A stretch of 64,000 nucleotides of DNA from Tolypeutes matacus (lineage: Eukaryota > Chordata > Mammalia > Cingulata > Chlamyphoridae). Both the position numbers and the translations under genes were made by a program. Shown here piece after piece: positions 22,559 to 34,990 of the stretch (positions within the stretch are counted from its first letter, which is position 1; the number at the start of each line of letters is the position of its first letter). The notes below the pieces were generated by a model that worked only from the letters and a program-made list of their open reading frames with translations, did no database searches and had not been told where the DNA came from. The stretch lies in NCBI GenBank assembly GCA_026826555.1, contig JAKSZT010053837.1, positions 5,308,520 to 5,372,519 on the forward strand, in the 5' to 3' direction.

Positions 22559-22562
22559 AAGA

Positions 22563-22653
22563 TTTTTTTTTTTTAAGTACTGGGACCAGGGATTGAACCC
22601 AGGACCTCGTATGCAGGAGACTGAAGTTCAACCACTGAGCCACATCGGCTCCC
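22563..22653 (-). mobile_element. tRNA-derived SINE monomer
   Basis: Minus strand shows a 'gagccgatgtggctcagtggttgaa' A-box region and a 'gggttcaatccctgg' B-box region, flanked on the plus strand by T12 on the left. It lies 4 bases from the end of the preceding SINE, in the same orientation. Confidence 0.75.
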
Positions 22654-22807
22654 TTGAGTTGGCTCCCTCATCTGTTTGCTCGTTGTTTGCTCATTGTTTG
22701 CTTGTTTGTTTTGGCTTGTTATTTGCTTGTTGTCTGTTCATTGTTTTTGCTCATTGTCTGCTCATTGTTTTGGCTTGTTGTCTGTTCATTATTTGTTTGT
22801 TTTCTTT
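22654..22807. repeat. Minisatellite-like degenerate array (TTTGCTCATTG)n
   Basis: Variants of 'gtttgctcattgtttgcttgtt' and 'tgtctgttcattg' repeat about a dozen times between two SINE monomers. It looks like an expanded SINE linker. Confidence 0.75.
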
Positions 22808-22888
22808 AAGAGGCACTAGAATTCGCACCCAGGACCTCGCATGTGGGAGGAGGGCATGCAACTGCTTGAGCTCAACTGCTCCCCCTGA
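22808..22888 (-). mobile_element. tRNA-derived SINE monomer
   Basis: Plus strand 'aagaggcactagaattcgcacccaggacctcgcatgtggg ... ttgagctcaactgctcccc' is the reverse complement of a DAS-type tRNA unit with a degraded B box. Together with the unit at 22563-22653 and the repeat between them it resembles a dimeric SINE. Confidence 0.65.
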
Positions 22889-23302
22889 TTAGATTTTAAA
22901 AGGAACATCTATTAATTCAATTGGGAAGCAGAAGTATTTCTTTCCAAAGTTATATCTTGCTTTTAATGTGGCAATTAGCTCTAGTTATACAATCTTGGTC
23001 TCATTCAACACATAACTTATTTTATGCAAAGTGAAACATAATAATGAAGTACTATTGTATCTAATATTTAACTATTAACAAAAATACCAGCATCAACAAA
23101 TTAAACAGTCCTTGGTCTCTCTTAAATTTCAGGAGAACACTAGAATTCCAATTGTTTTTTCACTATAATATTATGGTTAGATGGTTTTATATAAGGTTTA
23201 TATTATATTTTAAAACAGAAAAAAATAGGATTTTTTTCCTAGAAGAATACAGACTACATTCAGACCTGTATAGAAGGAAAAATGGGTGCATATGCTAATT
23301 AT
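22889..23302. other. No gene recognised
   Basis: AT-rich sequence without recognisable repeats. Confidence 0.4.
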
Positions 23303-23605
23303 TTTTTTAATATATTTTTTTATTTTTTTAAAGATACTTAGATTACACGAATGTTACACAAAAAATATAGGGATTCCCATTTTCCCTGTTCCCCACATCT
23401 CCCACACCCTCCCACATAAACAACATCCTTCATTAGTGTGGCACATTCATTGTAATTGATAAACGCATCCTGGGGCATTGCCATTGAGCATGGACCATAG
23501 TTCACATTGTAGTTTACATTCTCTCCCACACAATTCTGCAGGCTGTGGGAAGATATATAATGGCCTATATCTGTCATTGCAATGCCATTCAGGACAACTG
23601 CCTAT
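23303..23605 (-). mobile_element. 5'-truncated copy of the L1-associated 3' module
   Basis: Read on the minus strand this matches the last ~280 bases of 10691-11945 block by block: 'gacagatataggccatt', 'cagaattgtgtgggagag', 'gaactatggtccatgctcaatggcaatgccccaggatg', 'gccacactaatgaaggatg', 'gtgggagatgtgggga', 'tgtgtaacattcgtgtaatctaag', then an A-rich tail. Flanks 'tatgctaatt' and 'tatgctattg' may be an imperfect target duplication. Confidence 0.8.
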
Positions 23606-26514
23606 GCTATTGATTAATACTGATCTCTGACTGGGTTGAAACACCAAATTTTCCAAGTTGATAATAAAAGCAAGGTAAGCCAATAAAATAGGGAACACAA
23701 GATTTAACAATGCAAAAAGGATGGCACATCTGGATTAATTCCAAACTAAATGGAGAGACTATACAGAAGTAGCCTGACTATTGCCTGAGTCTTCTGACAA
23801 TGGCTCTTTGGGGCACAAGAAAAAGAGGCAGGGGCAAGTTGACCCACAAGGCAGTTTACCATCCTGCATCACAGTGACTCTGCTGACTTCACAAGAAGGG
23901 ACCTTGGCTCCTTCATGGAAAAGACCCAGAAATTCTCAACTTTAAATCTTGTTTGTAAAGGGAAATATGCTGCTCTCAACTAGATGACAAAATTAGAAGT
24001 TCTATCAACTGAAGCACAATAAACATGTTAAGATCATAAAGGCACATGATACATGGCACCTTCCTCCGTCACATTTCAGATTTGGATGAAATTGTAATGC
24101 AATTGTAATGCTTTCTAGTTTGGGACTTCAAAATCACAAATTCTAGACTCATTTCCATTCAGAACATACCTATGTCTGCTCCTCTTATTTATTTCCCCAT
24201 AATATTTTACTAAAGTATACAAAATGACAATATTTATCCCCCAAGTAGATTTCTTGCTACTGGGGAAAGAGAAGCCATGATGTATTCATTTTTGTATTCA
24301 TAACAATGCTCCACACAGTATTTGTACATAGCTGTAGTATAAAAAATATTATATCAGAAAAGTTCGATTTCCTGGATGAGAGATCAGTCAAGAGACAATC
24401 TGTTCCAGTCAACGAGGTTCCAAGCAAAAACAAATTATGTAATATCTCAGGATCGGCAGGAAAGAGGCAAATATCAGACAAAAGCTATCAGGACCAAAGA
24501 TGGATTTTATGTAAACTGCAAAAACTAACAAGTCTTTGAAGACCTCTACTCTCTATAAGGCTATGATTCTAAATCCCAAAGAGTAAATTTTCTGGGGTTG
24601 GTGAAACTTCAGCTAGGTAAAGTAACATCTGAACCTCAGAATCAAGAAATTATACATTCTCAATTTAACCCTTTGTAGTGAATATTCATGTCTGATGACA
24701 GCAATTCTGAGGAGCTAGACTCTAGGGAAAGGAATTTAGTTTGGGCAATCGGGCTAAAATCATGACTTCTTCTTCCTTTAAGTTTTATCTTGAGGTGGGA
24801 GCAGAAGGTCTCATACTTTCTAGGTATGAGGTTCTAATACAAGTAACTGCTTTCTACTTGATAAAAAACAAGTATTATCTACAACCATTATAATTAAGCA
24901 TCATCAATGTCAATTACAATATCACTCTCTAATAAGAGTAAACCTTTAATCATTTTCCATTAAATTATTTAATATTAACAATCAGAAACATCTTTTCTAT
25001 AAACTGAAGTAAAGCCATATTTAATGCTTCCTATTATGTTATAATTAACCTTAAGAATCTTTCAAGTTATGGGATCACAGCCAACTTAGAATTCCCAGTC
25101 AACTCAGGAAAAAGAAATAAGCACATCCAACTTTTAGCATTTTGAAGTCTTTTCAATTTGCAAATCAAACTCATGTCAGCCAGACCTTCCTAAGCAAAAG
25201 AAACTAGAAAGAATACCTAACTAAAATAAAATAAGCTTTTTTCCAAAGATTAATGCCTAGTAGTTTGTTGCTTCACTTTAAAAGTTATAAGAATACAATA
25301 AACTGAAGATTACAAGTAAAAGTCCCATGCATAAATACTTACTTCCCAGGGGTGGGTCTATACTTGCATTTTATCAACTGCTGACTTTCACATCCTGCGC
25401 AAACAGATGTTAGAGCAGTCAGATGTTATAGGAGTAGAAATAAAAGTTTCTTCTGGAGAGGAAGCGAGAAGGAAAACAAAAAAACAAAAAACAGAGGCGC
25501 CAAAACAAAAAAGAAGGAAGGATTAGAAAGTTCCACCCTCCAATAGCCTTCAGTAAGGAAAAGGTTTGTTTTTGTTTTGTTTTGTTTGTATTTAGAACAA
25601 AAATATAAGACACAAATTACTGGACAGAAGGAAGGAAAAATAAATCAAAAGAGGTCAACAAAACTGAAGAAACAAATTTCTTCAGAAAAGTGAAAGATGT
25701 ATTATTAGTATTACAAAGAAGGGATTATCAAAAGTTTTACAAAGGCAATATTTTGGTTTAGATACATATCTACACTTGCAGGAAAGTTTTAAAAGAGAAA
25801 TGAATACTCTTCAATGATTTGTTCCAGTGTTTCAAAAAGAAGTTGTTTAAAAAGAAAAAGAATGTGATGATGACCACAAGGCCTGTCCTTCTAATTAAAA
25901 GCTAAATGAAATTTTCACCCAAGCTGAGGCATGTGCAGTAATACCACAAGGGTCATTCAAACATCCTCTAACTTGATTCTCTGAAGCATTCAGTCATTAC
26001 GATCAAAAGGTATCAGTCAAATTCTATAACTATCTATAACATTTGCTCTAACTTTCAACACTAGTCACATGTTCAGATATTCAGATTTAAACTTTTCACA
26101 ACTACAAATAGCGATCTGTGATCTTTACACACATATACTGACAAAAGTAATGACAACAACTAACATTCTGTGTAGGCCTGGCCTCTAGTGTAGCACAAGA
26201 GGTCAAGAAATTGGATAATTGCTTCTTATATTTGACTCAAAAAATAACAGTTTGTTTATCTGGTTATAGAGAACCTAAAGAATATTTTTTAAAATATAAC
26301 CATGCTAAGTAAAGCATGCAAGATGAAAGAAGGATTGAAAGTTGAAATGCTAACGCCACAAATCTCATTATGGAACATGCAAGAAAAGATTCATTTATTT
26401 CATCATTTAACAAATATTACTAACTTCAGCCTACTTTTTTCACAGACTAGTTCCTACTGACATCTTATGAAAACTATTTTCCAATAGTATTTTATCCAAA
26501 AGACAAAATTTGCT
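23606..26514. other. No gene recognised; 2.9 kb of unique-looking AT-rich DNA
   Basis: Contains a (TTTTG)n patch at about 25563-25588 and a weak L2-like segment around 26386-26470. Small open frames (24257-24539, 25419-25613) show no family features. Nothing else is supported. Confidence 0.4.
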
Positions 26515-26865
26515 TCTGTACGTCACTACTGCAGGGTAGTAGGAATGTAAAGCATAGGGAAAATACAATTAATGTAACATATGGACTATAGTTAACAACA
26601 ATACTGTAATATTCTTGCATCAATGCCGAAGATGTACTGTATTAATAATAGGGGGTATGGGAAAAATATGCCAAATGTATGCTGTGGACCATAGTTAGTG
26701 GTAACAGTCTGATGATATTATCTCATAATGTATAACAAATGTTCCAAAACGGTGTGGTGTGTTGATGAAGGGTTGTTGTATGGGAATTCTACACATGTGC
26801 ATGACTATTTTTTAAGTTTGCAACTTCTGTAATATAAATATATTAATTAAAAATTTTTATTTTGA
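26515..26865 (+). mobile_element. L1 3'UTR fragment
   Basis: Matches unit 1 of the L1-A 3'UTR (10050-10425) through its length: 'gtacgtcactactgcagggtagtaggaatgt', 'attcttgcatcaatgccgaagatgtactgt', 'accatagttagtggtaacagtctgatgatattatctcataatgt', 'gatgaagggttgttgtatgggaattctacac', ending with 'cttctgtaatataaatatatt'. Confidence 0.85.
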
Positions 26866-28716
26866 AGGTTTCTGTTCTAAAGCCAAGACTGCCCACAAAC
26901 ATATATAAGGTAGGCCTTAGGCCATAAAAAGGAACTTTATTAACATTGTTAAATTCTATATTCTCCATATATTCAACAAAATGCCCTATTTTTCCAATAC
27001 GATATATATAAAATGTTTAGAATCATTCACTTCCCCCAGCATTGACTATCTGTTCAAACTGTGAAATGTCTTATCCTCCACTAAACATGGTTGTTGTATT
27101 TGGGAAATTGAAATGGCTGGTGGCTACAACTCTCCTCCAAGGAACACCTATCAAAATACCCATTTGCCACTTTTAAGCCCTCTAGAAATCTATTTTCCCA
27201 ATAGGATTTCCCAAAATAAAGCCATTTCAAGTGGAAAAATATATTATCAAATCATCTTTCCCTAAAGAATAAATCTAGATATTTTTCAAATAAATTGTTT
27301 ACAAATAAAGTTTTCCTCTCGGGTTAAGTTGACGTAAAGAAATAATAAATATCAAAAATTAGAATCATGCTACTCTATCACTGTCATTGAGAACTGACCT
27401 AAATTAAAATTAAGCTATCATAGATTACACAGTTGGAAAGATTTTTGGAAATATTCAATTTTTAAAAGACTGTTCTGGATTATATAATTAACTGTTGAAT
27501 AATCCTAGAGAAAGTTAGAAGAATGGGATTTAAGAATGTTACGAGCAGAGACAGTAGAATATAGTTCAACAGCAATTAATACAATGTTGGGTAAGTATTA
27601 GTTGATGAGAAAGCCACTTCAAAAGTTCGGCTCTTGATACTTTAAGTCATAGAATTATCGGAAGCCAGCTTTTTTTTAAAGGGGGAAAAAAGGAATTTTC
27701 TGAATATAAATTTCAAGCAAATATAGAGATCATTTCCTTCCATTAGAGTGATGACTTAACTATCCACACACATCCACACACAGTGAAAAGCTTTTATTCG
27801 TAGACATTATAGATGAATGTGTAATACTAAACAATACTGACATTTGTCTCATGAAGTCATTTTAACAATGATACCAGGGAAAACTTGACATAATAGTGAG
27901 AAAAGACAAAAGGAGAAGGTCTGGCACTCTCTGCAGGTTTCCACGTTTCCACACCTTTTGATTCAGTAGGAAAGAAGAAAAAAGAAAAAAACTAAAACGT
28001 CCAAAACTATTTCTCAGACACACCTTATACTATAGTTTCAATATTTTATAGATGAAATTAAAATCACTTGAAGCCTTTAAAAATAAAATAAAATTTAGCC
28101 ACAACTACAGCTGTTGATAATTGCACTGGCCAACTGACCTCTTACAAGATACTTTTAAATTCTTTATAAAGCCAGATCCCCTTCCTTTTCCATGTGCCCT
28201 AAGTCAAATACAATCTATTACCCCATAAGAACTCACTTTATGTTTCATTAACCAACGTTGTATGAACTAACCCTAAAGAAAAGTGCATGCATTCTCTTTC
28301 CACAGAATAAGGTTGGCAAAAGAAATTGATGTGTGCTTTACAAAAAACACACAAAATAAGAGCCATGATCAAGCAAATGTCACAAAGTGTTCCTTTATCA
28401 TTAACACAAAATAGCAACTTTACTTCAGTAAATTTTATCACTAAAGTCTCTCATAAAACAAATGCCACACTTGGTGTGTCCATATAACTAGAACAAAAAA
28501 GAAATAAAAGGAAAATTGCATTTCATGGATATACTTAAGAGAATCACTGATAATTTTCAGTATTATCAACAAACTCTCATTATGGTTATTAATCAACTTC
28601 CAAAAGTGTAAACATATATGTAAAAGGCACTATCGTTGCAAAATATTAGAATAAACCCATTGTAAACTTTTTTTTTCAGAAATAAATATATATCTGGAAA
28701 GCAAAGCATATTTTTC
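26866..28716. other. No gene recognised
   Basis: AT-rich sequence with a few A-rich stretches (27670-27695, 27970-27990). Minor minus-strand frames (28238-28441) are not recognisable. Confidence 0.4.
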
Positions 28717-29450
28717 CTTTTTTTTTTTTTTTTTGTTATTAGAGAAGTTATAGGTTTACAGAAAAATAAGGCATAAAATACAGAGTTCCCATATACCACC
28801 CTATTATTATGCACACCTTGCATTAATGTGGTACATTTGTTAGTCATGAATGAACATTTTTATAATTGTACTGTTAACTAGAGTCCACAGTTTACTTTAG
28901 GATTCAACTGTTTGTATTGTACAGTCCAGTGCATTTTTTAAAAATTTTATTCTAGTAACATATATACAACCTAAAATTTCCCCCTTTAACCACATTCAAA
29001 TATATATATATTCAGCGCTGTTACGTTCACAATGTTGTGCTACCATCACCACCATTGCCAAAACTTTTCCATCATTCCAAATAGAAACTTTGTACAATTT
29101 AGGCATTAATTCCCCCTTATGTACCCCTACCCCATCCCCTAGTAACCTATATTCTAGTTTCAGACTCTATGAATTTTCTTATTCGAATCATTTCATATCA
29201 GTAAGATCATACAATATTTATCCTTTTGAGTCTGGCTTATTTCACTCAACATGAGTTGCCGCATGTATTAAAACTTCTTTCCTTTCCAAAGCTGAATAAT
29301 ATTCCAATGTGTGTATATACCACATTTTGTTATCCATTCATCAGTTGACACTTGGGTGGCTTCCACTTTTTGGCTATTGTGAATAATGTATGAACATCAG
29401 TATGCAGATATCTATTCAAGTACCTGCTTTCCATTCTTCAAAACACATTT
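28717..29450 (-). mobile_element. 5'-truncated L1, 3'UTR plus end of ORF2
   Basis: The T run at 28718-28733 is the poly(A) tail of a minus-strand element. The L1 3'UTR follows, then text such as 'catcaccaccattgccaaaactttt', 'tctggcttatttcactcaacatgagtt', 'gaataatattccaatgtgtgtatataccac' and 'tggcttccactttttggctattgtgaataatg'. This is the reverse complement of the C-terminal ORF2/3'UTR region of L1. No open frame remains. Confidence 0.9.
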
Positions 29451-30514
29451 TAAGACTAACACATAAAATGCATTTATGATTTAAAATATTTTATTAATAT
29501 TAAAATATTTAACATTAAAACATTTAAAATTATGATTTAAAATAAATTATTTCACATATATCATGATAATATTCAAGATTCTACTAAATTTCTCACCAAT
29601 GAACATCTCTGAATAATAACCACATTTTCAATCCTTTGTCTGACGCCACTAGCATCCAACAGAATTTTTACAGAGCAAAATAAATTGAACACAAAACAAA
29701 AATTTCCTGAGATTTCTGACTAAAGCCAGGTTTTATCATTTTTCAAACACTTTTCACAGTTATACTTGTTTTACTCTTAGTAGCTGAGTATTACTCAATC
29801 GTTCCAGTACCATAAATACTTGCAATTTTCATTGAATTTTATTCACCATAAAAAAATCTGGATTAAGAATCAACTAATAAAAAGTACCCTAGCAAGCAAT
29901 AATGAATCCAATTCATTCTAACAAAGAAAATGGTGCAAAATAAATTAGAAAAAGCCAAGAGAAGAGTGGATAACATTATTCATACTATTAAAAAAGTCAT
30001 AATTATAATGGAGTTTGGTAAAACAATGTGTTGAAGCATGACTTTTGAGGTCCTTTTCATGAGGGTTTGGTTAATGAAAGTCTAAGAAAGATTCCATTGC
30101 TTTACTCACAGGTTGGGTTTTTACACAAACCTTGAAAACTGTGCTCTAATGACAGGAATGGATAGAAAAGGAAAATGTATAATCCAAATACTCTCAGCAC
30201 TGTTGGCTTTTATTTTCATGAGATCAGTCTCTTCTTGGAGTAAGTTATAAAACACTTTAAGACAATGGTTTACTTATTAAATCTGTGAGATACTAAAGAG
30301 ATTAATCATAGCCCACACTTAAAAGACTGAGAACTTGAAAAACAGGCATGGTTGCCAGAAGGTCTTACAGTAAATAACCGAGTACATTCTGATTGTCTCC
30401 AAGACTAATTTTTTTCAGAGTATTTCAATTTAGGCTCAGCAAAAGCTGTGGCATCTAATAATTTTCCTTTTCAGATTGAAAGTTTCTATCTCATCATAGA
30501 AAATGCAAGAAAAA
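29451..30514. other. No gene recognised; very AT-rich
   Basis: Begins with a low-complexity ATTTAAAATATTTTATTAAT-type stretch (29465-29560). The remainder is ordinary AT-rich sequence. Confidence 0.4.
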
Positions 30515-30645
30515 GGTTCATTTAGTTCATCATTTAATAAGTATGTGTTGAGATTCTAGCACACACAAAAGCACCACGCTAGGCTTTGAGGCCTGTACAA
30601 AAAGGTAAAAACCAAATACGGAGCCTACGTTGGAGAAGCTTAATA
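30515..30645 (-). repeat. L2-like fragment
   Basis: 'ttcatcatttaataagtatgtgttgag', 'gcaccacgctaggctttgagg', 'acggagcctacgttggagaagctt' follows the reverse complement of the L2 3' end, directly left of the LTR insertion. Confidence 0.5.
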
Positions 30646-30650
30646 CCTGG

Positions 30651-31271
30651 TGTATTAGTCAGCCAAGAGGGTGCTGATGCAAAATACCAGAGATCTGTTG
30701 GCTTTTATAAAGGATATTTATTTGGGGTAGAAGCTTACAGTTACCAGGCCATAAAGCGTAAGTTACTTCCCTCACCAAAGTCTGTTACCACGTGTTGGAG
30801 CAAGATGGCTGCCGACGTTCAGCCTTCCTCTTCCCCTTAAGGCTCCATGGTCAGGCTCTCTAGGCTTTGTCTCTCTTCCTGGGGCTCAATTCTCTCTGGA
30901 CTCAGCTGCTTTGGTCTTTCCACAAGGCCAGCTGTAGACTACCAGGCAAACAGCTCATCTCTTTTTCCAGGGGCCTTCTCTCCTTCCTCAGGACCAAGCT
31001 CATCTGTGTGCTTACTTCCTGGGACTCCAGCTCAAAAACTTCAAACTCCCTTCTCTGCGGTGCAGTTTCTCTGTGAATCCTCACCCACCAAGGGGGTGGT
31101 GATGCAACTTCCTACTGACGTGGCCCAATCAAAGCCTTAATCATTATTTAGTCAAATAAAAGTAAAACCTCTGAATCCAATACACTCTAATATGCCCAGA
31201 GGAAAAGACCAGTTTACAAACATAATCCAACATTACTTTTTGGAATTCATCAATAATATCAAACTGCTGTA
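30651..31271 (-). mobile_element. Solo LTR (family 1) with 5-bp target duplication
   Basis: A 621-base element beginning TGTATTAGTCAGCCAA and ending AAACTGCTGTA, bounded by CCTGG at 30646-30650 and 31272-31276. Two relatives lie at 55742-56370 and 57832-58284. The 5-bp duplication and TG-start fit a class III (ERVL/MaLR-like) solo LTR. Minus orientation is inferred from the AATAAA signal, which lies close to the left end when read on the minus strand. Open frames across it (30586-30840, 30847-31140) are incidental; it encodes nothing. Confidence 0.85.
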
Positions 31272-31369
31272 CCTGGTAACAGGTAAGATATACACATAAA
31301 TTATAGCACAGGATTGAAATATATGCCAAAGCGTTCCTAAGAAAACACATGCTGGGGGGAGGGGAAGAG

Positions 31370-31800
31370 AAGACAGCAGAAGGTATCAGAAAAGGCAGAT
31401 GAACTGGACCTTGAATGATAGTTTAGACTTGCATATGCAGATAAAGTAAAGGGCATTTCAAGAAAGAGAGGTGAGACACACACTAAAGACAGAGAAATTG
31501 GAAAGACTTAAGTATGCAGGGGAAGTGAATAGTACTTGACTTTGGCTAATAAGTAATTTAAAGGAAAGGAGGTAGTGGAACTAAAGTTAAAATGAAAGGA
31601 AGCAATCAGATTGTGGAGGGCCTAAAATGAACTTTCTTCTGCTGGCAGTTTTTTAAGCAGGGGACTTACAAGATCTAAGCTCAGCTTTAGCAAGACTGAT
31701 CAGGAAACAGTAATTAGAGTGAAGTACGACTGAGGAAAATGTGGAGACCATTTAGGAGACAATAGTTTAAGAAAATGGTCATATGGCCCCAAAACAGCAA
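31370..31800 (+). repeat. Ancient mammalian interspersed repeat, unnamed (copy 1)
   Basis: Purine-rich text in the order 'gggcatttcaagaaagagagg', 'gattgtggagggcctaaaatga', 'ttttttaagcaggggacttacaagatct', 'gaggaaaatgtggagaccatttaggag' resembles a widespread old eutherian repeat (…GGCCTTGTAGGCCATGG…TTTTAAGCAGGGGAGTGACATGATC…). I recognise the pattern but not the family name. Confidence 0.4.
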
Positions 31801-32749
31801 GCACTAAGCAGAAGGGGCAAAGGCAAGGGATACCTTACATGAAAAGTCACAGAACTTGGCAACCAACTGGAAAGGGGTCAAAGATGTGCTCTTCTAATGG
31901 GTGAGAAATTCTCCCTAGAATTGAGCTATTTCTGAAACTAATCCTTTCTAAAGGGTTATTCGTGGTAGCTTTGACAACTAATTTCAAAATTCAAAAGAAA
32001 GGGAAAAAAAAACATTTTGTATAATATAATCATGAAGCCAAAGATATCAAAAAATAAGTTATCCCAAATTTCCTTTACTCTTTTGTTTTCTTTTCTTTTT
32101 TAAGACTTTGGCAATGAATTAGAGATAGCATGCCTGTCTTCCAAGTGATAAAGAGTACATAAAACTCAAGTGTCAAATGATCATAACTTTCCTTTCAAAC
32201 TCCAGGGATTAAGCCACTGAATATAAGAGTAAACTTTACCGAAATGCAAAGTGAGGACTGAAAGAAGCACAGGACTGGTGCTCTGAAGCAGAAGGGCTTT
32301 GCTCTTTAGAAAAATTGTGGATCCTACTCAGCTCCCTATCAAAACAAGAGAGCTCCACTTTTGGATATTAACTGATGTACAAAGCCTATCCAAATAACTC
32401 AAAATAACAATTTGTCATCAGAAAGATCAAAATTATCCCCTGAAACATGGCTGAGTAAACTTTTCTCCTCCATGCCTTTTTACCTTCTCGCTTTAATTTT
32501 AGAATATTTTACAATTCAGTTTAATTTGGGTTTAGTTTAGTAGTTTAACTTCAGTCACATAACTTTAGTAGATCTGAAAAAGGAATCCATCTATCAGCTC
32601 ATTCATCTCTCTGGAGAATAGTTAAGATGCTAAAAAAATGTTCACACAACACAAAAACTTAAATAGCATAAACAGAATTTAAGATCAGGATTTTGAGTAG
32701 AAGCCTGAGTGGTGTAACCGTTACTTGAGCAGGAGGACTATCATTTACA
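31801..32749. other. No gene recognised
   Basis: AT-rich. Nothing recognisable beyond short T-rich runs near 32080-32100. Confidence 0.4.
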
Positions 32750-32870
32750 GTATTTAGTAGTTTTTATGCCTCCCTCACTGCAAGATTTGGTCCCATTTAA
32801 GGAGGCAGGTGTCACCTTATTACTGTCTAAATTCCCAGTGCCCAGCACTATGTCTAGTAAAAAAATTAAC
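32750..32870 (+). repeat. L2-like 3' fragment
   Basis: 'cctccctcactgcaagatttggtccc' and 'attcccagtgcccagcactatgtctagtaa' fit the 3' end of L2 in sense orientation. Confidence 0.45.
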
Positions 32871-32999
32871 TATAATAGTTAACTGACAAGTTAACTGAAT
32901 AGTTAACTTCATAACCAAGTTAAAGAGAGGATTGGGCATATGGCATCACAAGTCTTATGAAGTAGCTAAGGATACTTGGATATTAGGAGTAATCCTGCA

Positions 33000-33100
33000 A
33001 TGAACAGTTGTGTGACTTAAGTCAATTCACTGAACCTGTCTTGGTTTTTACTTTTTTCATCAGTAAAATAAGAAATCTGGACAAAACAATCTCTAAACTC
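33000..33100 (+). repeat. MIR core fragment
   Basis: 'agttgtgtgacttaagtcaattcactgaacctgtcttggtttt...ttcatcagtaaaataagaaatctgg' is the MIR core in sense order (GTGACCTTGGGCAAG...CTCAGTTTCCTCATCTGTAAAATGGG). Confidence 0.7.
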
Positions 33101-33629
33101 CTCGAACTCCTTTATTTTAAGATTCTTTATCCTCCATTATAATTGCTCAAAAGCTATTTTTTAATACAATATCCCAGATAATTGAGGTTATAAAATAAGT
33201 CACCTCCAGATAGGGTTTTGGCTGGGTACTGATCTATCACTGGCAAATACCTTAGGTCCTTTTAAGGGTGGGTAGGGAATTATGAAATGTGGTGGCAAGA
33301 CGCCAACAGTTCATTTTTTAAACTTTTCATTCCGACCCAATCTCACCATTTTATCTAAAATTCATAAATATAATTTAATGGTAAATTTCATAAAAGTAAA
33401 AGGGATGGTAAGAATAGCATATACTGGGTAGCTGGAGAAAAGTCTTAAGGTGTATTTGGTGCAAAATAGATAAATGAAATGATACTGCAAGACAAACTGT
33501 GCCTACCTCACAATTTCATGTCCAGAATGATCTATGGTCAAATAGTGAACAAATGAATTCCAATTTTTCTCTTATATTTTGTTTTCATGAAGAGCAGGAA
33601 CTGGAATCTCACTAGCACTAAAAAGCATT
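33101..33629. other. No gene recognised
   Basis: AT-rich single-copy looking sequence. Confidence 0.4.
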
Positions 33630-33765
33630 TTAAGCACTTATTCACTGAATATGCATTAAAACAAAAGTTGAGCACATACTATACATCCAAAATTGTCCTA
33701 AGGCACTAAAGAGACAAAGATTTTTCAGGAACATTCTCTACCTCTAAGTACTCACATACTGGTTA
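33630..33765 (-). repeat. L2-like fragment, reverse
   Basis: 'cttattcactgaatatgcatt', 'gagcacatactatacatccaaaattgtcctaaggcactaaagagacaaag' follows the reverse complement of an L2 3' end. Confidence 0.5.
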
Positions 33766-33879
33766 GAGATTTAAAATAAAATTTAAAAAGTAAATATATC
33801 ATTAAATACAATATAACTGAATAATTTTTTCTGGGAAATGATCCTTGAGTTGGATCTAAAATAATGAGTAGTTTGCCAT

Positions 33880-34990
33880 ATCGACAAGATGAATGAGGTT
33901 GACAAAGAGAAAACTCCAGGCTGAGGGAACAGCATGTGGAAAATCAAGGAAGAGTGGAGCTAAACACATCCAGGGACTTGCAATTATGGTATTGTGGAGG
34001 ACAACTGTCAGAGAACTATGCTTAACAATAAGGCAGAGACTGTGTCACAGAGGATCTCCCCTGTGTGCCACCATAAAGAGGAAATGGACTTTGAAAAGAG
34101 CATGTGGCACCACCAAACAATTTTAAGCAAGATAGCAAAATGATTCAAACTGAATTGGGGGAGGGGGTTTTCTATGGTATTTTATGAGCTTGGAGGGGTG
34201 TAAGACTGGAGGTTCATTCCTTTGAAGCTAATGCAATAATTTTGTGAGAAATGGTAAGAGCTTGGCCTAGGGCAGCAGCAGTGAGGAAAGGGAAAAAGGG
34301 AGCACTCTTTTAGCTATTTCTGAGTAAAAATAAACAGGATTTGATAACTGATCACTTAAAAGTGGGGCACAGCAGAGAGTGAAGGAGAAGAAAAAATCCA
34401 GAAAGTATAACAGCTTCCTGAGGTTGTCATGTAGGTAAATGGTGGCTCCATTTACAGGAACAGGAAAAGAGGAGAAGGGAGCAGAGCTGAGGAAAAGGCA
34501 AGGCATTTATTCTGGGAATGTGACATGTGCAGGGCCTTGAGAAATTCAAGTACAGTAAGAAATAAAAAGGCAGAGCTCAGGAGAAGGGCATCTGCTAAAG
34601 ATAAAGAACTGAGAATCACTGTTGTAATTGAAACAACATGAGTGATTGAAGTCATCTTGGAAGATAAAGAAACACAAAGAATGTAGCATGAAATGAGATG
34701 AGAACTGAGAAACAAAACCTCTCAACTTGTGAGTGCTCAGATAATGCACAAAACCACAGGCAAAGGCTAAAGAATACAAGAAAAACATAGGCTCTCTTTA
34801 TGTGGTGGTGCTAGAACTTACTTGAGAAGAGTATCACTTTGGCATAAGGAATCTAAAGGGATACCTATTCAGTCCCAGGAACAACAGAGCCTCTGAATTA
34901 ACATCTAAGTATTGATGAATAACAAAGGAGAGGTAGGATGTAAACCAAGAATCATCATGATTGGAGCCAAAGAGAGAAAACATTCTAAAA
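33880..34990 (+). repeat. Ancient mammalian interspersed repeat, unnamed (copy 2, longer)
   Basis: Resembles the same old family as copy 1 but extends further: 'actccaggctgagggaacagcatgtggaaaatcaagg', 'cttggcctagggcagcagcagtgagg', 'ggtaaatggtggctccatttacaggaacagg', 'gtgacatgtgcagggccttgag', 'gcagagctcaggagaagg', ending in 'aaaaagtggagagaggggaatga'. Small open frames within it (for example plus 33893-34126 and minus 34267-34788) are incidental. Confidence 0.4.

Noticed and set aside
22224..22892. 222-codon plus-strand open frame
   Set aside because: It runs through a TATC microsatellite, reverse SINEs and a minisatellite; the repeated residues simply translate these repeats.
30586..31140. Pair of open frames (84 and 97 codons) that recur near 55.7-56.1 kb and 57.7-58.3 kb
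   Set aside because: Recurrence is explained by the three copies of the same LTR family; the frames are not conserved between copies as coding sequence.
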